Source: an uncultured Bacteroidales bacterium (lineage in GTDB: Bacteria; Bacteroidota; Bacteroidia; Bacteroidales; P3). Taken from it: 42,850 nt of DNA. The first letter of the stretch is position 1. Every line of letters begins with the position of its first letter. A model generated the notes under the pieces. That model was not told the DNA's origin. It saw only the letters and a program-made list of their open reading frames with translations, and made no database searches. Both the position numbers and the translations under genes were made by a program. The stretch lies in assembly GCA_947168665.1 (NCBI GenBank), contig CAMVMX010000022.1, positions 1-42,850 on the forward strand. Direction: 5' to 3'. Shown in pieces: positions 34,290 through 42,085 of this stretch.

Positions 34290-37200
34290 ATGAAACATTT
34301 TTTCCGCACGATGTCACTCTTGGTGGCATTGGTGCTTTTTGGCGGGACTGGGAAGGCGCAATGCCCTCCCGGCGAGACTACCTGTTTTGTAACCGTCTAT
34401 TGTGGTGACATGATTGGCGATGGATGGAACGGAGGTGTGCTGCAAGTGTGGCAGGACACGGTACTGCGAGGCAGTGTTTCCCTCGCTTCGGGCTATGAGG
34501 GACAGTATGATGTCCCCGTTTGTTCGGGCGACACCATGCGTTTTGTCTGGATTTCTGGTCCGCTCGACTATGAGATTTCTTTTTCCATCGTCAATGGCGA
34601 CGGTAGTGTCATTCTGCCGGAAGCCTATGCGGGCGATATTTCGTCCGGAACTATTGTGGCGATGGCCATGCCGGCGTGCCCCAGTTGTGTCCGTCCCCTC
34701 AGTCTGGTGTGCCAGCCCGACAGCACCAGCGTGGCAGTGTCGTGGACCCCGCTGGGTACGGAATCGCTGTGGCATGTCTATCTGGACGGCTCGTTCTATG
34801 CGGCTGTCAATACCCCCTCTGTCAATATTTCCGGGTTGTCGTTGAACACCGATTACACGATTGGAGTCCGGGCGGTATGCTCTACTTCCGATAGTTCGGA
34901 ACTTATCGCCGCCACTGTCCGCACCACATGCCCCCCGTTGCGGTTGCCATACTACAATACTTTTGATGGCGAGGTGCTGGGCGAACTGCCCAACTGCTGG
35001 ATCCCCATCATCACATTCAGCGACGCTCCAAAAGTGTATGACGAGGCTGCTTTTTCCGACTCCCTCTCCCTCTTTTTCGGTGCCTCGGGCTGGAACGTGG
35101 TGGCAACTCCATTGGTGCCAGTCCCCGGCAACAGAATCAATGTTGCCTTCCGTGCACAGATTGAGAACGGGATAACCATCGGGACTTTCAATCTTTTCAA
35201 TTCCCGCCTGCGTGTGGGTGTGATGACCGATTTGAGCGACACGTCCACCTTCATTCCGATGGTGGACATCCGGAACATGGATGGTCAATGGCACGATTAT
35301 GAGTTCAACACTTCGCTGCTCGACTCTATGGCCTCCTATTATGTGGCCTTCTTCTTCAAGGGCGATGATTTCCTTTTCGGGAATGGCTTTGTTGACGATT
35401 TAAGCGTCACCTATGACAACGGCTGCCACCGCCCGGACTATGTCGTAGTAGACAGTGTGGGCTCGCGCAGCGCCGCCCTCTCCTGGGCCTCCGTCGCCGG
35501 CAGCGCCACGGGATATTATGTCTACTACTCGCCGGAGAACAACGTGTTCAACTCGACATTCTACACTTTTGTGACCGATACCACGGTTGTGTTGCGTGGC
35601 CTGGATCAGGCCACTACCTATTATGCCTGGATCCGCACGGCTTGCACCGACGACAGTTCGGAATACCGCGGTTCGGCGCCATTCACCACTGCCATGACAT
35701 GTGCTCCCGTGTCCGACGTGCGGCTTGGCAATGTCCACTACACGGCTGCTATGGTGAGCTGGCAGTACGATTTCCTCAATGGCAACCCGTCGACAGGTGC
35801 CTGGCTGACACTCTACGACCAGCTGAACCCCTCAACCCCAATCGTCGACACAGTGGTGTTCGACAATAGCGCCGTCTTCACTGGCCTTCAGCCCAGCCAC
35901 AGCTACACCGTCCAGGTAAGGAACCTCTGCCAACTGGGCGAAAACTTGGACACTGCCAATTATGTGTCGTTTGACTTCATGACTAACTCCTGCAGCGAGG
36001 TGGCGGGCGACGGAACGCTGAGCAGCTCCGCCTTCTTCGTCAATACCAATATGACCAACTCCTATTCCCAAACCCTCTATTTGCGCGACGAGTTGCCCGC
36101 AACCGATACCATCTGGGGCATAGCCTACCGCACCTCTTCGGGTGTGACTGAGCCGTTGGATTTCAGTTTGTATATGGGCAACACCTCGCTCAATGCTTTG
36201 GCCCTTGACAATTACGTTGCAGCTGACTCTCTCACGCCCATGGTCACCAATTATGTCATGCAGCCATCACAGGCCGAGTGGAGGGTCATCCGGTTTGCCA
36301 CTCCCTTTGTTTATGACACTTCGCGCAACCTTGCGGTGGCTGTCAATCATAGTGGGAGCCACTTTTTCCTCAACCCCACATCGTGGTACTACCACCCCAC
36401 CGCCTACAACGCCACCGTCACATGGAGCAACTTCGGCCCCATTTCGATGGCAAGCCCCTCTTCTCCATTCAGTGCTAATGCTTTGCAATTTGCTGCCGAC
36501 ATCCGTCTCATCACCGCCTGCCAAGTGCCGAGTTGCACTGAGCCCATGGTGGTAGATGTCGAGTCCGATTCCACCAGTCTCGCATTGCTTTGGATTAACG
36601 ACGGGACTCCCGACTCCGGCTATGTTGTCCAGTACAAACCTTCCTCGTCGTCCTCTTTCATCACCGACGGCGCCACTCATCTGTTACAGTACACCATCTC
36701 GTCACTCAGCCCAGCCACACGTTACGACGTGCGCGTGGGAGCTGTGTGCCAGGGCGACACCCTTTGGAACCAAGTTTCGGCCGTCACCGACTGCGGCAGT
36801 GTCCATATTCCTTACACCGAGAACTTCGACAGCTACCCTGTAGGCACCATGCCTCCCTGTTGGAGCTATAACCGCCGCATCATCGACCACCGCTATGGCG
36901 GTCTCTTTTGGCAGCCGTCTGTGGCCGTGGCCGGTGCAGAGCTTCCCGTTTTCCAATATCCCGTCAACCAATTGGAGATAAACTTCAAAGCCATGATGGC
37001 CTCGTATGGTCAAGGTGAAGGAGTCATGGTGGGCGTTACCGACGACGATGGTACCTTTGTCGAATGGCTGGACACCCTCATCGACCCTGCGCAGTCGCTT
37101 AGCCACTACACGTGGTTCCGCTATGATTTCAGCGGATATGAGGGTTCGGGCAACCGTATTGTGCTGGCTCATTCGGCCACTCAGTCCGAAGCAACCCTTA

Positions 37201-39683
37201 TTGACGAAATATCCGTTTTAGAAGCAGTAGGATGTCTGCCGGTCGAGAATATGACCCTGCACAACCTCGACAACGCCGCCAATATCACCCTTACGTGGAA
37301 TGACCCCAGTCCGGCAGTCCAGTGGCAGGTGGCATGGGATACCATCGGCACCCCGCAGGCCTCCATGCTCAATACTGCCACCGTGTCCACCACCTCCTAT
37401 TCCTTCCCGCCAATGGTGTCCGGAGGCAAATACACGGTTTATGTCCGTGCCGTTTGCGACTTGGGTGAGAGTGCCTGGCGCTCCGTCGATTTCGCCGCCG
37501 GCACCATCATCATGGACGCCATCGGCAGCGACACTGTGACGGGCTGTGGTCTGGTTGTCTACGACAATGGAGGTCCCCAGTGGGAATATTCCAATAATTG
37601 CAACTCCCTGCTCATCATCCGTCCCAGCGATGCCACCCTCTCCGTCAGAATCAACTCCGGCACAGTCGAACTCAATCCATGGGGCGGTGACACCCTCCGT
37701 ATCTACGAGGGTGAAGGCACTTCGGGCGAGCTGCTCTACGAAATGGGTGCCACCTATGGCCCCGAATCGCTCGATGCGGTCCTCGTGTCCGAATCGGGCG
37801 CTATGACCATCCAGTTCGTTTCCAACAGCAATTCCACAGCCTCCGGCTACGAACTCTTCACCTCCTGCGTTGAGGACTCTCCTTGTCGCCGTCCCCGCAA
37901 TGTGCAAGTCGATGTCACCTCTCCCTCCGCCGCCACCGTGTCGTGGACTGGCACGGCCCTGAGCTTTGACGTGAGATACCGCGCTGAGGGTTCGACCACC
38001 TGGCAAACCACCAATGTCAGCGCCACCACGGCCAACCTCACCGGCCTTGCCCCGGGCACCCGCTATGAGCTTCTCGTTCAAGGATTCTGCGCCGAGGGTT
38101 CCCGCTCGCCGTCCAGCTCCCCGGTTTACTTCACCACCCTCTGCAATGCCTACAATGTGGTGGCGGGCAGTCCCATCAGCGAAAGCTTTGAATCCCCTGA
38201 AGCCCCGGCAGCCTGCTTCACCATGCTCAGTGCCGAGGGCAACACCAACACCATGATACACAGTACCGACATGGCCTACGACGGCACAGCCAGTTTCCGG
38301 TTCTGCTCCAACGAGCGCTCCTCCAACTACAACCAATACCTCATTTCGCCCCTCCTTCACTCCGTCGACAGTCTCACTTTCCGTTTCCGCTACAGCGACC
38401 GCATGTACGGCCAGGAAAAACTCAGAGTGGGCTACTCCGTATCCGGCAACAGCCCCGACGACTTCATCTGGACCGATACGCTGACAACCAACGGCATTGT
38501 ATGGAAACTTTTCAAGGCCGATTTCCCCGCCAACACCCGTTTCCTGACCATCAACTATTGCTCCAACTGGCGCTACTACGCCTTTGTCGACAGTCTGCAA
38601 ATCAGCGTGGTGGCCAGTGCCGACTGCCAAGCCCCCGTCATCACCCGCGTTTCCGAGACCGACAACAGTATCACCGTCAACTTCAGTGCCAGCGGCAGCG
38701 TTGAGGCCTACATCACCGATCAGCCATGGAGCGACAACGTCAACGGCGTCACCGTCAGCGGCGAAAGCCACACTTTCGAAGGCCTTCAGCCCAACACTTC
38801 ATACGTCATCGGCCTCCGCAACCATTGCAACAGTGGCATCACATCCCACTGGACCACATGCGAAGTAATCACCGCCACCGAGAACTGCCCTGCCCCCACC
38901 GATTTCGAACTGGCCGCCACCGACTTCTCCTCCGCCACCTTTAACTGGACTGCCGACTCAGGCACTTGGGAGATAAACGTCTTCAACACCTTCTACAACA
39001 ACTCGTTCACCGTCACCCAAAGCCCCTTCACCATCTCCGGCCTCTACCCCGATGTCACCTACAACGCCCGTATCCGCTCTCTTTGTGACGGAATGCCCGG
39101 CGAATGGTGCGACACCCTCATCGCCTTCACCACTGTCAGATGCGAGCCTGTCACACAACCCGAAAGCTATGTCCTCGACCCCGATTCAGGCATTGTGCTG
39201 CTCACATGGCACAGCTCCGTGGGCAATTATGAATTGAGTTATGGTTTGGAACACTTCGATATCGGCAGTGGCACCGTCATTACAGGCATCACCAATGAGC
39301 GCTACCGCCTCACGGGTCTCACCCCGGGCGAAACCTACGACTTCTATATCAGGGCGCAGTGCAGCGAGTCCGTCCTCAGTACCTACAGCGAGCGTGGCAC
39401 ATTCACCGTTGCCAGCCAAGGTATCGGACAGACGGGTGCCGCTGTCTCAGTGATGCTCCACCCCAACCCGGCCACCCATCAGGTAACCCTTTCCCTCAGT
39501 GGCATCGACCAGCAACTCACCGTCGATGTGGTCGACATCACCGGGCGGGCAGTAATGCGCCACACCATGTCCGGGGCCGACAGCAACTTGACACTCGACA
39601 TCAGCCCCCTGCCTGCGGGATTCTATTTTGTCCGCATCGCAGGTCCGTCATTCAGCACAGTCCAAAAACTGATAGTCCAATAG
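34290..39683 (+). CDS. Giant T9SS-exported adhesin, paralogue of the preceding one
   Basis: 1,797 residues. A signal peptide covers about residues 1-24 (ends G-K-A-Q). The N-terminal domain with G-D-G-W-N-G at 43-48 and W-Q-D-T-V-L-R-G is clearly paralogous to that of the 2,012-residue protein. I count nine FN3-like domains, three or four jelly-roll domains (F-D-G-E-V, E-N-F-D-S-Y-P-V-G-T-M-P-P-C-W, E-S-F-E-S-P), one CUB-like domain (I-G-S-D-T-V-T-G-C-G) and one extra beta sandwich. The sorting domain starts near 1718 with H-P-N-P (1724) and ends L-I-V-Q. It has its own promoter, unlike the first adhesin. A role in surface attachment to host or dietary glycans or proteins is inference from architecture. 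Confidence 0.92.
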   Translation: MKHFFRTMSLLVALVLFGGTGKAQCPPGETTCFVTVYCGDMIGDGWNGGVLQVWQDTVLRGSVSLASGYEGQYDVPVCSGDTMRFVWISGPLDYEISFSIVNGDGSVILPEAYAGDISSGTIVAMAMPACPSCVRPLSLVCQPDSTSVAVSWTPLGTESLWHVYLDGSFYAAVNTPSVNISGLSLNTDYTIGVRAVCSTSDSSELIAATVRTTCPPLRLPYYNTFDGEVLGELPNCWIPIITFSDAPKVYDEAAFSDSLSLFFGASGWNVVATPLVPVPGNRINVAFRAQIENGITIGTFNLFNSRLRVGVMTDLSDTSTFIPMVDIRNMDGQWHDYEFNTSLLDSMASYYVAFFFKGDDFLFGNGFVDDLSVTYDNGCHRPDYVVVDSVGSRSAALSWASVAGSATGYYVYYSPENNVFNSTFYTFVTDTTVVLRGLDQATTYYAWIRTACTDDSSEYRGSAPFTTAMTCAPVSDVRLGNVHYTAAMVSWQYDFLNGNPSTGAWLTLYDQLNPSTPIVDTVVFDNSAVFTGLQPSHSYTVQVRNLCQLGENLDTANYVSFDFMTNSCSEVAGDGTLSSSAFFVNTNMTNSYSQTLYLRDELPATDTIWGIAYRTSSGVTEPLDFSLYMGNTSLNALALDNYVAADSLTPMVTNYVMQPSQAEWRVIRFATPFVYDTSRNLAVAVNHSGSHFFLNPTSWYYHPTAYNATVTWSNFGPISMASPSSPFSANALQFAADIRLITACQVPSCTEPMVVDVESDSTSLALLWINDGTPDSGYVVQYKPSSSSSFITDGATHLLQYTISSLSPATRYDVRVGAVCQGDTLWNQVSAVTDCGSVHIPYTENFDSYPVGTMPPCWSYNRRIIDHRYGGLFWQPSVAVAGAELPVFQYPVNQLEINFKAMMASYGQGEGVMVGVTDDDGTFVEWLDTLIDPAQSLSHYTWFRYDFSGYEGSGNRIVLAHSATQSEATLIDEISVLEAVGCLPVENMTLHNLDNAANITLTWNDPSPAVQWQVAWDTIGTPQASMLNTATVSTTSYSFPPMVSGGKYTVYVRAVCDLGESAWRSVDFAAGTIIMDAIGSDTVTGCGLVVYDNGGPQWEYSNNCNSLLIIRPSDATLSVRINSGTVELNPWGGDTLRIYEGEGTSGELLYEMGATYGPESLDAVLVSESGAMTIQFVSNSNSTASGYELFTSCVEDSPCRRPRNVQVDVTSPSAATVSWTGTALSFDVRYRAEGSTTWQTTNVSATTANLTGLAPGTRYELLVQGFCAEGSRSPSSSPVYFTTLCNAYNVVAGSPISESFESPEAPAACFTMLSAEGNTNTMIHSTDMAYDGTASFRFCSNERSSNYNQYLISPLLHSVDSLTFRFRYSDRMYGQEKLRVGYSVSGNSPDDFIWTDTLTTNGIVWKLFKADFPANTRFLTINYCSNWRYYAFVDSLQISVVASADCQAPVITRVSETDNSITVNFSASGSVEAYITDQPWSDNVNGVTVSGESHTFEGLQPNTSYVIGLRNHCNSGITSHWTTCEVITATENCPAPTDFELAATDFSSATFNWTADSGTWEINVFNTFYNNSFTVTQSPFTISGLYPDVTYNARIRSLCDGMPGEWCDTLIAFTTVRCEPVTQPESYVLDPDSGIVLLTWHSSVGNYELSYGLEHFDIGSGTVITGITNERYRLTGLTPGETYDFYIRAQCSESVLSTYSERGTFTVASQGIGQTGAAVSVMLHPNPATHQVTLSLSGIDQQLTVDVVDITGRAVMRHTMSGADSNLTLDISPLPAGFYFVRIAGPSFSTVQKLIVQ

Positions 39684-39704
39684 CGGACAGGCTGCCTTTT
39701 TCAC

Positions 39705-39744
39705 CATGCGGGGACGCCCTCTTCAGGCAGGGCATCCCCGCATG
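39705..39744 (+). terminator. Hairpin downstream of the second giant adhesin gene
   Basis: Ten-bp outer stem (39705-39714 with 39735-39744), one C/A mismatch, 5-bp inner stem (39716-39720 with 39729-39733), 8-base loop. The trailing CTTTCATCC is a poor T-tract. Confidence 0.55.
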
Positions 39745-39771
39745 CTTTCATCCCGTCCCCCGGATAAGCGC

Positions 39772-39804
39772 AAAAAAGAAAAGAGCCGCATCCGCGACTC
39801 TTTT
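39772..39804 (-). terminator. Rho-independent terminator of the 44-residue small gene
   Basis: On the minus strand AAAAGAG (39804-39798) pairs with CTCTTTT (39785-39779), continued by a 3-bp CGC/GCG inner stem after a one-base mismatch, and is followed by a T-rich tail (complement of 39772-39777). A separate GCACGC/GCGTGC hairpin with a UUCG-type tetraloop on the minus strand lies at 39826-39841, between this terminator and the gene. Confidence 0.8.
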
Positions 39805-39861
39805 AACCACCCGAAGCACTTAACAGCACGCCGAAGCGTGCAAGGGTGTTGACAGGACTGT

Positions 39862-39996
39862 TTATTCAGCGTTGATAACGGCTTTGTGAACAGCGTTCCA
39901 ACCAGCAGCGTTAATACCCCAGTTGTTGGTGGAGTTCTTGTTGCCGTTGATTCTAACTTTAGCTCTTTTTACTTTTTTATTGGCATTGATACCCAT
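39862..39996 (-). CDS. 44-residue basic, Asn-rich small protein of unknown function
   Basis: A complete small gene: ATG (complement of 39994-39996) to TAA (39862-39864). The first 20 residues are strongly basic (N-K-K-V-K-R-A-K-V-R-I-N-G-N-K). The second half is Asn/Trp/Ala-rich with the imperfect repeats W-G-I-N-A, G-W-N-A-V and V-I-N-A-E; M-G-I-N-A also opens the protein. There are no cysteines, no signal peptide and no hydrophobic segment. The call rests on its framing: a well-spaced promoter upstream, a leader hairpin, and a tetraloop hairpin plus terminator downstream. It resembles no family I know. A nucleic-acid or ribosome-binding microprotein, or an antimicrobial or modified peptide, are possibilities only. 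Confidence 0.72.
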   Translation of the reverse strand: MGINANKKVKRAKVRINGNKNSTNNWGINAAGWNAVHKAVINAE

Positions 39997-40040
39997 AGTT
40001 GTATAATTTTTTATTGTTTAACTTCTTGATTAAATGTGCA

Positions 40041-40060
40041 TAACGCCCATTATGGCGTTA
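40041..40060 (-). promoter_or_regulatory. Leader hairpin of the 44-residue small gene
   Basis: TAACGCC 40041-40047 and GGCGTTA 40054-40060 are perfectly complementary around a 6-base loop. It lies at the very 5' end of the predicted minus-strand transcript, about 45 bases before the start codon, a position expected to protect the mRNA. Confidence 0.6.
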
Positions 40061-40072
40061 CTGAAAGATTCT

Positions 40073-40104
40073 GCAAAATTACGAAGATATTCTGACATAC
40101 GCAA
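40073..40104 (-). promoter_or_regulatory. Promoter of the 44-residue small gene
   Basis: On the minus strand the -7 box TAATTTTGC (complement of 40073-40081) lies 20 bp from a TTG -33 element (complement of 40102-40104). Predicted leader about 70 bases. Confidence 0.7.
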
Positions 40105-40141
40105 CTTTTTTTTCAGTTACAGTCTTTTTTTTCACAAACAG

Positions 40142-40172
40142 TTGTTATATGCAAAAAAAACACTATCTTTGC
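40142..40172 (+). promoter_or_regulatory. Promoter of the LemA-TPM operon
   Basis: TTG 40142-40144 and TATCTTTGC 40164-40172 with a 19-bp spacer. The leader carries a small hairpin CCGCC/GGCGG at about 40187-40201. It is arranged back to back with the promoter of the minus-strand small gene. Confidence 0.75.
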
Positions 40173-40231
40173 ATTTCGAATCAATGCCGCCCGAAAGGCG
40201 GAACATGAAAGTATGATAAATTTTTAACCCT

Positions 40232-40831
40232 ATGAAGAGAACCTCTATTGTAATCCTGGCCATCGTAGGCCTGCTGGCTGTCTGCTTCCTTTGGGGTGTG
40301 GGCATCAACAACAAACTGGTAAACACCGAAGAGAACGTATCCCAAGCTTGGGGACAAGTGGAAAACGCCTACAAGCGCAGGGCCGACCTCATCCCGCAGC
40401 TCGTGGCCACCGTTCAGGGGGCTGCCAACTACGAGAAAGGCACCCTCACCGAAGTGATCGAGGCCCGCGCCAAGGCCGGCTCGGTCCAGGTCGATGCCAA
40501 CAACCTCACCGAGGCTAATGTGGCCCAGTTCCAGAAAGCGCAGGATGCCCTGTCCAGCGCCCTCACCCGCTCTATCAACGTCGTGGTGGAACGCTACCCC
40601 GAACTCACCGCCACACAAGGCTTCCGCGACCTGCAGGTGCAACTCGAAGGCACCGAGAACCGCATCGCCACCGAGCGCGGCCGGTTCAACGATGCCGTCA
40701 ACGCCTACAACAAGATGCTGCGCCGCTTCCCCAACAACATCATCGCCGGCATCTGCGGTTTTGACAAAAAGGGCTATTTCACTGCCCCCGAAGGCAGCGA
40801 GAACCCCGTCGAGGTGAAGTTTGACTTCTGA
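40232..40831 (+). CDS. lemA: LemA family protein
   Basis: 199 residues with one N-terminal membrane segment (about 6-24) and a long helical-bundle domain. The family signature is clear: N-x-L-V-N-T-E-E-N-V-x-Q-A-W-G-Q-V-E-N, Y-K-R-R-A-D-L-I-P-Q-L-V and, near the end, Y-N-K-M-L-R-R-F-P-N-N-I-I-A. LemA proteins are envelope proteins of unclear function that are often encoded next to TPM-domain proteins, as here (gap of five bases). It has its own promoter upstream. Confidence 0.95.
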   Translation: MKRTSIVILAIVGLLAVCFLWGVGINNKLVNTEENVSQAWGQVENAYKRRADLIPQLVATVQGAANYEKGTLTEVIEARAKAGSVQVDANNLTEANVAQFQKAQDALSSALTRSINVVVERYPELTATQGFRDLQVQLEGTENRIATERGRFNDAVNAYNKMLRRFPNNIIAGICGFDKKGYFTAPEGSENPVEVKFDF

Positions 40832-40836
40832 CACGG

Positions 40837-41625
40837 ATGAAGAAACTCCTCTTTCTCCTATTCCTGCTGTCGGCACTCTTCGCGCCGGCACAGGATTTGT
40901 GGTGTCCCGAACCCACCAACCGGCTGGTCAACGACTACTCAGGCATGCTCGACCCCGCCCAGCGCGAAAGCCTGGAACGCCGTCTGGTAGCCTTCGACGA
41001 CAGCACCTCGAACCAGATTCTGGTCCTCATCACCCCCTCGCTCCACGGCTGCGAGATTATGGAACTCGGCACCCGTATCGGCACCACCTGGGGCGTAGGC
41101 CAGAAAGACCTCAAAAACGGCCTTGTGATTCTCATCAAGTCCAAAACCGAAGAGGAACCCTATGGCGATGTGGCGCTCGTGCCCGGCTATGGCCTCGAAG
41201 GGGCCCTGCCCGACGCATTCTGCAAGCATATCATTGACGACCAGATGATCGGACCCCTCGGCGACGGCGACTACTACACAGCCCTCGTCCAGGCATTGGA
41301 CGTGATAGAACCCGTGTGCAGGGGCGAATACAGCTATGCCGCCTACCAGAAGGAGGAGCGGAGCGCCCTTTGGTTCTTCCTGGGCTTCATGCTCATCCTG
41401 GTCGTGGTGCTGGTGCTGGCCCACCAGTATGACAAGAAGCACCACAAGGACGACCCTGGCGACCATTTTTCGGGTGGCACAGGCCGCCGCTCCCGGCCCT
41501 ACTGGGGCGGCGTGTTCTTCCCCGGCGGCGGCTCGTCGTGGGGAGGGGGCTCTGGCGGCTTCGGTGGCTTCGGCGGGTTTGGCGGCGGCAGCTTCGGCGG
41601 CGGCGGCGCCCACGGACGGTTCTGA
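40837..41625 (+). CDS. TPM-domain protein with Gly-rich C-terminus (YgcG type)
   Basis: 262 residues: signal peptide 1-19 (ends F-A-P-A-Q), TPM domain about 27-165 (V-N-D-Y-S-G-M-L, the N-Q-I-L-V-L-I strand, L-K-N-G-L-V-I-L-I and V-A-L-V-P-G-Y-G-L-E-G), one membrane segment near 175-195, then a basic/His stretch and a C-terminal tail rich in Gly, Phe and Ser (G-G-F-G-G-F-G-G-F-G-G-G). TPM domains were linked to acid phosphatase activity in plants and to photosystem repair; the bacterial role is not settled. Operon partner of lemA. Confidence 0.92.
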   Translation: MKKLLFLLFLLSALFAPAQDLWCPEPTNRLVNDYSGMLDPAQRESLERRLVAFDDSTSNQILVLITPSLHGCEIMELGTRIGTTWGVGQKDLKNGLVILIKSKTEEEPYGDVALVPGYGLEGALPDAFCKHIIDDQMIGPLGDGDYYTALVQALDVIEPVCRGEYSYAAYQKEERSALWFFLGFMLILVVVLVLAHQYDKKHHKDDPGDHFSGGTGRRSRPYWGGVFFPGGGSSWGGGSGGFGGFGGFGGGSFGGGGAHGRF

Positions 41626-41717
41626 CCAGCCGGGTTCCCCGTCCCACAGGATGTCATTGCCTGTCAGGATTTATATCTACGTGAAGTCGTTTTTGTTTTT
41701 TGTGCATACGTTGGTAT

Positions 41718-41748
41718 ACACCCCTCACTTTGAGGGGTGTTTGTTTTG
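41718..41748 (+). terminator. Rho-independent terminator of the LemA-TPM operon
   Basis: Perfect 10-bp stem ACACCCCTCA / TGAGGGGTGT (41718-41727 with 41731-41740), 3-base loop, then TTGTTTTG. Confidence 0.88.
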
Positions 41749-42030
41749 CAAGGTCCTCGCCCCGGATTGCCTTTACGAATGCCTTGGATGGTTGTATGTG
41801 TCTGCAGTGCAGTTGTTCTCATCGCGGCGGGAAGCATTGGGGCGGCCAGCCGCGCCCTTCGGAGCCGCAGTCCGGGCGGGTTGTATCCAACCTCGCTCGT
41901 TCTGCCCCATTTCTACCTCATTCAAACCTCATTTCAAGGCCGTCCGACCGAGAAAACTGGACGTCTTGACCCGGCAGGGGACGGCGGCCGAGCGGAGGAA
42001 GGCCAGGCGGCGGGGCGATGGGGGCGCACG

Positions 42031-42064
42031 AAAAAAGCCGGTCTGCATTGGTGGCGGGCCGGCT
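42031..42064 (-). terminator. Terminator of the DUF4301 gene
   Basis: On the minus strand AGCCGG (complement of 42059-42064) pairs with CCGGCT (complement of 42036-42041), followed by TTTTTT (complement of 42031-42036). The 17-base loop is long. Confidence 0.65.
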
Positions 42065-42085
42065 GTGGGTTTGCGTTGTCGAGTG

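Larger units (their letters stand above)
41626..42085. other. 460-bp region between convergent operons
   Basis: It holds the + strand terminator at 41718-41748 and the minus-strand terminator at 42031-42064. The GC-rich 41750-42030 stretch has open frames on the + strand, but none has a recognisable domain or start signal, and one runs antisense into the DUF4301 gene. I see no gene here. Confidence 0.6.

Noticed and set aside
37218..38771. Minus-strand 517-codon frame opposite the second giant adhesin
   Set aside because: Antisense shadow; no domain, no promoter or start signal, and the + strand carries FN3, CUB-like and sorting domains.
40181..40891. Minus-strand 236-codon frame opposite lemA
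   Set aside because: Shadow of lemA; the + frame has the full LemA signature and its own promoter.
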